From assembly GCA_002861585.1 (NCBI GenBank), contig PJQJ01000031.1, positions 7,854 to 19,043 of the forward strand: a stretch of 11,190 bases of DNA. Reading direction: 5' to 3'. This document shows positions 6,801 through 11,190 of the stretch, piece after piece; the first letter of the stretch is position 1, and the number at the start of each line of letters is the position of its first letter. Made by a program: the position numbers and the translations under genes. Source of the DNA: Candidatus Saccharimonadota bacterium. Its GTDB lineage: Bacteria; Patescibacteriota; Saccharimonadia; Saccharimonadales; Saccharimonadaceae. A model generated the notes under the pieces. That model made no database searches, was not told the origin of the DNA, and worked only from the letters and a program-made list of their open reading frames with translations.

Positions 6801-6872
6801 GGATCCAATATGGATGAGATATTTATTGATGTAAGGGGTAATCTACACCACCGGAGTGAACCAGCGGAGTAG
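3852..6872 (+). CDS. VirD4/TraG-like membrane-anchored ATPase (type IV coupling protein family)
   Basis: A 1006-residue ATPase of the type IV secretion coupling protein/HerA-FtsK class, which form hexamers that pump DNA or protein. An N-terminal membrane anchor (residues 2-24) is followed by a basic segment. A mixed alpha/beta region of about 80-390 has no motif I can name. The motor domain has Walker A GQTGTGKS (414-421), FVDPHGD (440-446), Walker B LYVDEF (664-669) and LANQ (693-696). Residues after about 820 form a Pro/Ala/Gln/Ser-rich tail that ends in a conserved-looking acidic patch, MDEIFIDVRGNL. No relaxase, VirB4 or pilus gene accompanies it here, so conjugation is not shown and it may be an orphan export or DNA-uptake motor. 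It starts 4 bp after the 149-residue protein and lacks a clear SD, which suggests translational coupling. The gene ends 19 bp before a bidirectional terminator. Confidence 0.9.
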   Translation: MVSILIGLFIFIVLASALGSFAYWQYKKIVREAKNYERGLKMVPLLIHLPPTSDDIETGGRDERDVTEEGISQAQVMYNIIASTATKGFKSKVYGQRHISFEITAHKGLIHYYVVVPVTLIEVVRQAVAAAYPAARLEEVEEHNVFSKVGKITGTIGGELTLKKEFSYPIATFQETKRDAMRALLNALSATTREDGAAIQILVRPAPEGWTKRALDKASHIRKDKGKKSNNIGFKDVFEALWKAPESKETKPEDKQLSSIEQATVDAIEDKTRYPGYEILIRVVASSNTAARSQTVLKNVVAAFSLFDAPNRNGFKFSLSKNMDEFITSFIFRFFPQEINQNVLNSVELATVFHLPDQKNISTSQVERQASKQVDGPNQMMDEGVLLGYNVYRGVKKEIRLGTGDRRRHSYIIGQTGTGKSGLLENLALQDMLDGRGFAFVDPHGDSVEKLLGMVPKERVEDVIYFSPGDMDNPVGLNLFEFDTPDQRDFLVQEAIAMLYRLYDPGHTGIIGPRYEHWFRNAALTIMSDPNGTSFIDIPQVFNDNDFAKEKLKYVTDQTVLDFWNKEMAQTSDYHKSEVLGWFVSKFGAFLSNEMMRNIIGQTKSGFNLRDIMDNKKILLVNLSKGKTGELNSQLLGMIFVMKFQAAAMGRSNIPEDERVDFSLYVDEFQNFATDSFENILSEARKYRLNLILANQFMTQLTDKIREAIIGNVGTVVSGRIGTTDAELMQKKFSPTFDAEDLTKLPNFETVASVMINNVPSAPFSMSLIPPLGKPNPQLADALKRLSAAKYGKPRATVEQAIFSRLRAGEIAKEERKKALLSDLKTPGATKSTSSIGGAQSPAGKSSSGSSFLDEWLAKRKQLQQQKAPAAAAPQQAVPVSKPPKAPTPVPPGPVAAVQPIPRPTPMTSTFNTVSPVAPASLAPVPNVRYGASTAITAAPTANDVQKVNAALATVTQAPATGDNSTLTIPRSKQGAAGDAASTGSNMDEIFIDVRGNLHHRSEPAE

Positions 6873-6891
6873 GAAAGAGAAGGATGCCCGT

Positions 6892-6930
6892 AAAAAGAGC
6901 CCCGTTGAAGATTCAGCGGAGGCTCTTTTT
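6892..6930. terminator. bidirectional terminator between convergent genes
   Basis: A 17-bp stem: AAAAAGAGCC (6892-6901) with GGCTCTTTTT (6921-6930), then CCGTTGA (6902-6908) with TCAGCGG (6913-6919, one G-T). It has a single bulged A (6920) and an AGAT loop. A tracts on one side and T tracts on the other serve both the ATPase gene (plus) and the operon ending at 6959 (minus). Confidence 0.93.
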
Positions 6931-6958
6931 TGTTGCTGTCATATGTGAATGAGAGTCG

Positions 6959-7537
6959 TTAGAGAGTTCGCTTGCCTGTAACCATAATACGAATATAGTC
7001 GTAAGCGATACCAATAATCCAACCTGCAATAAAAGCTGCAATAGTCTCGAATCCTGATAGACGGTATCCGAATGTTTTTGCTAAAAAGTAGACTGCCGCA
7101 ACCAGAATAAATGCCATAAAACTACCGGTTAAGAGAGCGTTAGGACGCGCAAGTGTACTACCGATTGTATCACTTGTCTTCTCAACGACTGGGATATGTA
7201 TGACCTTACTGAAGGTACGAGATGCGGCTGGCATCTCTGATTGAATATGAGTCATAGTCTTTTTGTAGCTTGCTTCTCGATCGCGTTTTGTTACGTCCTT
7301 CACCTGTCGTGACGGACCTGAGCCATCAAGTTGGGCATGTTTTCTCTCGCTTGGGGATTGCTCCTGCGAAAACAGTACCTCAATCTTTTTGCGCTCAACT
7401 GAAGCGCTAGCTTCACCTTTGTCGTGCTCAGGGCTGGTTGGGTTAGATAAGAGCTCTTTGCTTCTCTCTGCGGCGACATCAGAGATGCTCTCTAAGCCTC
7501 GTTCAGCACCTCCTTTAAATTGCTCAGGACTATTCAT
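6959..7537 (-). CDS. two-span membrane protein with long charged N-terminal domain
   Basis: A 192-residue protein of unknown function. Residues 1-105 are hydrophilic, rich in Ser, Glu and Lys, and probably disordered. Residues 106-134 form an amphipathic linker (SKVIHIPVVEKTSD), followed by two membrane spans at about 135-155 and 161-181 and a short basic end (TGKRTL). The hairpin arrangement puts both ends on the same side, by the positive-inside rule the cytoplasm. The start is firmly set by a strong AGGAGG four bases upstream. It is the second gene of an operon with the LPHTG surface protein (11 bp gap). A membrane partner or assembly factor for that protein is plausible, but this is inference. 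Similar proteins seem common in Saccharibacteria-like genomes, by memory only. Confidence 0.8.
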   Translation of the reverse strand: MNSPEQFKGGAERGLESISDVAAERSKELLSNPTSPEHDKGEASASVERKKIEVLFSQEQSPSERKHAQLDGSGPSRQVKDVTKRDREASYKKTMTHIQSEMPAASRTFSKVIHIPVVEKTSDTIGSTLARPNALLTGSFMAFILVAAVYFLAKTFGYRLSGFETIAAFIAGWIIGIAYDYIRIMVTGKRTL

Positions 7538-7541
7538 AAGA

Positions 7542-7547
7542 CCTCCT
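7542..7547 (-). promoter_or_regulatory. consensus Shine-Dalgarno, AGGAGG
   Basis: Minus-strand AGGAGG, four bases before ATG 7537 and one base after the upstream stop codon (7549-7551). It shows that this genome does use SD-led initiation inside operons, in contrast to the leaderless genes at 564 and 3398. Confidence 0.9.
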
Positions 7548-7548
7548 T

Positions 7549-9468
7549 CTAGATTGTTCCAGCATTGAAGTCATGGCGTATAAGACGGACTTCTTTATTT
7601 AATTGACGAGTACGAGCGTAAAAGTAGGTGACAACCATAGCAATGCCGATTCCAAATGCAGCATTAGCACCTGGTCCAGTATGAGGTAGCTCTTTTACGG
7701 CACTCTCTACTACTTTAGCAGCAGGACACTCCACATTTAGCGTGGTGTTATTGCCAAACGAATTGCTCATAATACAGTCATATGAACCGGGTTCGCTAGT
7801 GCCTTGCGGAGTGGCAGGGACCGTACTTAGGACCTGTACGACAAATTTGCGAACATGCTTTTCGTTTGGCTGTAATGTGACGGTGCCCCAATTAAGAACT
7901 TTTGCCTTGTCATCGAATTGACCACCTGAAAGATTTTGTAAGGAGGCGTACTCTAGGACGTCGGCAAGTTCCTCCTTCATGTCAACAGTTGCAGGAGTGA
8001 GACCAGTATTCTCAGCATAAATAGAGTATTCTATTCTATCACCAGCCTTAGCTGTAGTGTTATTAGCATCATCTATATTCTGAGTTAAGTTTCGCACTTC
8101 CTTACCCTGGGCGATGACAGCTTCACAACGCTTATCCTTAATCCAAATTGATGCGTCTCCCGGACATGGTTGACACTCTGAGCTACTGGCGAGAAGACTA
8201 GGATTCAGAGGGCATTTAGCCGGTGGAACGACAGTAGTAGTAACAGTACACTGAGGACCAGTGATAACTCCTTGCGACGTTTTAATTGCAACGTCTATGG
8301 TATACGTACCTTCTTTGCCAAGATTGATCGCTTCAGTTTGAGCCTTGATGTCTTTTTGTGAAACTTCTTTCGTGGCTATGACTTTACCGGCAGCATCTTT
8401 AACGGTAAAGACATAACTTGATATTGTTGCGCCATTTGCAACGCGCGCTGAAGCGACGAAAGATGCTTTTGTACGATCAACTATTTGTGTCTTTAGGTTG
8501 ATACATTCTGCGACTGGTGTCGGCGCTATACAATTGCCTGGAATTTTTGCTGAGCCAATCTGCAAGCTACTGTCGTTCCAGCCGGGTAGTGGTACCATAA
8601 CGCCGAACACTTCTGTTGGGGAGGGAGAGCGTTTGTACTTTTCTGGTACAGCAATACTAAAGCCGTAACCCTTACCAGCTGGAGAATCAATAGTTGCATT
8701 GTCAGCTAGGACAGGACCGACGCGCTCACCTTTGCCAGGAGGGCCACCAAAGTAGACAAATACATTTGTTTTTACATTCGGATTACGAGCATCAAATGCA
8801 TAGCCAGTAATCACATCACATGTTGCTTTAATGACTTTACCCTGAGGCGTTGCATTAGGTGTCTTTTGGGTAAAGAGATTTGCACAGTCTTTCGATATGG
8901 CGAACCAGCCAATTTTAGCGGAGTAACCGATATAAGCTTGATATGTCGAACCGTTTTGAATAGTATGCGCTTTACTATCGAAGCGCCAGAGAGGACGCGA
9001 AAAGACGGTAGAGCTCGCATCATTACTACGGGGAACAACGTGCTTAACCTCACCCTCTGCAGAGCTAAAGCGATGAACTCTACCCCAGGAGAGGATAGCG
9101 CCTGAACCGGTGCCGAATTGCTTTGAATTTACCGAACCCTCTTTCATTGCAGCTATTTCTTCGCGGGTAATACCGGCGTAGTCCATGATCTGCTTGTAGT
9201 CGCCCTGTCCGCGGGCGCTCTGATCATAAGCCGCTAGTACGTCATTCATAGAACGTACGCCACCACGAATAAAGTCTGAATCACTTGCAGCATTTGCAGG
9301 TTCCGGCGGGCTAAACACAGCTAAAGATTGCACGACAAGTGCAAGAGCAGTAAAGATTAGGCCAAGCCGACGAGTCGCCTCTTCCTTGCGTAAGCGACGG
9401 GCGTAGAAGCCTAGTTGCCCCACTAATGCCGGACTGAACGGCAAATTGGAGACTAATTTGCGAAACAT
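7549..9468 (-). CDS. secreted multidomain surface protein with LPHTG sorting signal
   Basis: A 639-residue secreted protein. A basic N-terminus (RRLRKEEATRR, about 24-34) leads into a hydrophobic segment (35-53) and a signal-peptidase-I-like site after ANA (58-60). An N-terminal domain (about 61-200) follows that I do not recognise. Next comes a beta-rich module (about 216-310; CDVITGYAFDARNP...VYFGGP), an Ig-like module (about 320-415), a cysteine knot-like patch (Cys419, 432, 435, 448) and a DUF11-like repeat domain (about 457-581, RIEYSIYAENTG). LPHTG (594-598) is followed by a membrane span (about 601-618) and a basic tail, the layout of a sortase substrate. Eleven cysteines follow the cleavage site, suggesting disulfides. 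The tail after the span, about 20 residues, is longer than usual for LPxTG proteins. AAGGAG lies upstream, but about 13 nt from the ATG. Likely role: cell-surface adhesion or envelope structure. Confidence 0.85.
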   Translation of the reverse strand: MFRKLVSNLPFSPALVGQLGFYARRLRKEEATRRLGLIFTALALVVQSLAVFSPPEPANAASDSDFIRGGVRSMNDVLAAYDQSARGQGDYKQIMDYAGITREEIAAMKEGSVNSKQFGTGSGAILSWGRVHRFSSAEGEVKHVVPRSNDASSTVFSRPLWRFDSKAHTIQNGSTYQAYIGYSAKIGWFAISKDCANLFTQKTPNATPQGKVIKATCDVITGYAFDARNPNVKTNVFVYFGGPPGKGERVGPVLADNATIDSPAGKGYGFSIAVPEKYKRSPSPTEVFGVMVPLPGWNDSSLQIGSAKIPGNCIAPTPVAECINLKTQIVDRTKASFVASARVANGATISSYVFTVKDAAGKVIATKEVSQKDIKAQTEAINLGKEGTYTIDVAIKTSQGVITGPQCTVTTTVVPPAKCPLNPSLLASSSECQPCPGDASIWIKDKRCEAVIAQGKEVRNLTQNIDDANNTTAKAGDRIEYSIYAENTGLTPATVDMKEELADVLEYASLQNLSGGQFDDKAKVLNWGTVTLQPNEKHVRKFVVQVLSTVPATPQGTSEPGSYDCIMSNSFGNNTTLNVECPAAKVVESAVKELPHTGPGANAAFGIGIAMVVTYFYARTRQLNKEVRLIRHDFNAGTI

Positions 9469-9495
9469 GTTTTTGTTTTTTCTCCTTTGGACTTA

Positions 9496-9525
9496 AATTT
9501 AGCATAACAATTATGTTCAATGCAA
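9496..9525 (-). promoter_or_regulatory. probable promoter of the surface-protein operon
   Basis: On the minus strand TTGCAT (plus 9520-9525), an 18-bp spacer and TAAATT (plus 9496-9501) preceded by TG-n. The start would be near 9489, giving a roughly 20-nt leader that contains AAGGAG. Confidence 0.45.
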
Positions 9526-9529
9526 TAAG

Positions 9530-9558
9530 TTGCTTGAGTACAAATTGCCCGGTATAAT
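9530..9558 (+). promoter_or_regulatory. gyrB promoter
   Basis: Perfect TATAAT (9553-9558) with TTGCTT (9530-9535) 17 bp upstream; start near 9565, leaving a leader of about 35 nt. It overlaps the start region of the divergent operon, so the two may compete or share supercoiling control. Confidence 0.65.
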
Positions 9559-9593
9559 AAAGAAGTTGTAAATACTGTCATCGAAAAGAGTGA

Positions 9594-11190
<1,597 letters not shown>

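Noticed and set aside
3852..6872. Conjugative or integrated element around the coupling-type ATPase
   Set aside because: No relaxase, integrase, transposase, attachment repeats or tRNA target are visible. Flanks are housekeeping genes, so a chromosomal resident gene is more likely.

Overview
The window reads as chromosomal DNA of a streamlined bacterium, most likely a Patescibacteria/CPR member close to Candidatus Saccharibacteria (TM7). This rests on recognition of the gene types (an orphan VirD4/TraG-like ATPase paired with a proline-rich small protein, and a very characteristic LPxTG surface protein with a small two-span partner) and not on a database search. All closed genes end in TAA or TAG and none reads through TGA, so nothing suggests the TGA=Gly code of some other CPR lineages.

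Layout: (1) 1-500 holds a complete one-piece tmRNA (ssrA) with promoter and terminator. (2) 564-1571 is a GH5 exo-beta-1,3-glucanase-like gene followed by a bidirectional terminator. (3) 1572-2980 has no convincing protein gene. It is not empty: I see a well-formed minus-strand promoter followed by a roughly 90-nt RNA ending at the shared terminator, an AT-rich block with repeated TGTTGTAA sites, and a strong plus-strand promoter followed by about 270 nt that fold into a chain of hairpins. (4) 2981-6872, plus strand: a small four-span membrane protein, a proline-rich soluble protein and a 1006-residue membrane-anchored hexameric-type ATPase. (5) 6959-9468, minus strand: a two-gene operon encoding a secreted, cysteine-rich, LPHTG-anchored protein and a two-span membrane protein. 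(6) 9600-11190 is the first 530 codons of gyrB, divergent from the surface-protein operon.

Working together: the ATPase and its small partner look like a DNA or protein translocation motor at the inner face of the membrane. The convergent operon supplies a sortase-type surface protein and an integral membrane partner. tmRNA and GyrB are housekeeping. Two genes (564 and 3398) have an extended -10 element only 6-7 nt before the ATG and are probably translated from leaderless mRNAs, whereas 7537 has a strong Shine-Dalgarno site. The best candidates for something undescribed are the structured RNA at about 2662-2930 and the small minus-strand RNA at about 1581-1672. No insertion sequence, CRISPR array, tRNA or rRNA was seen.
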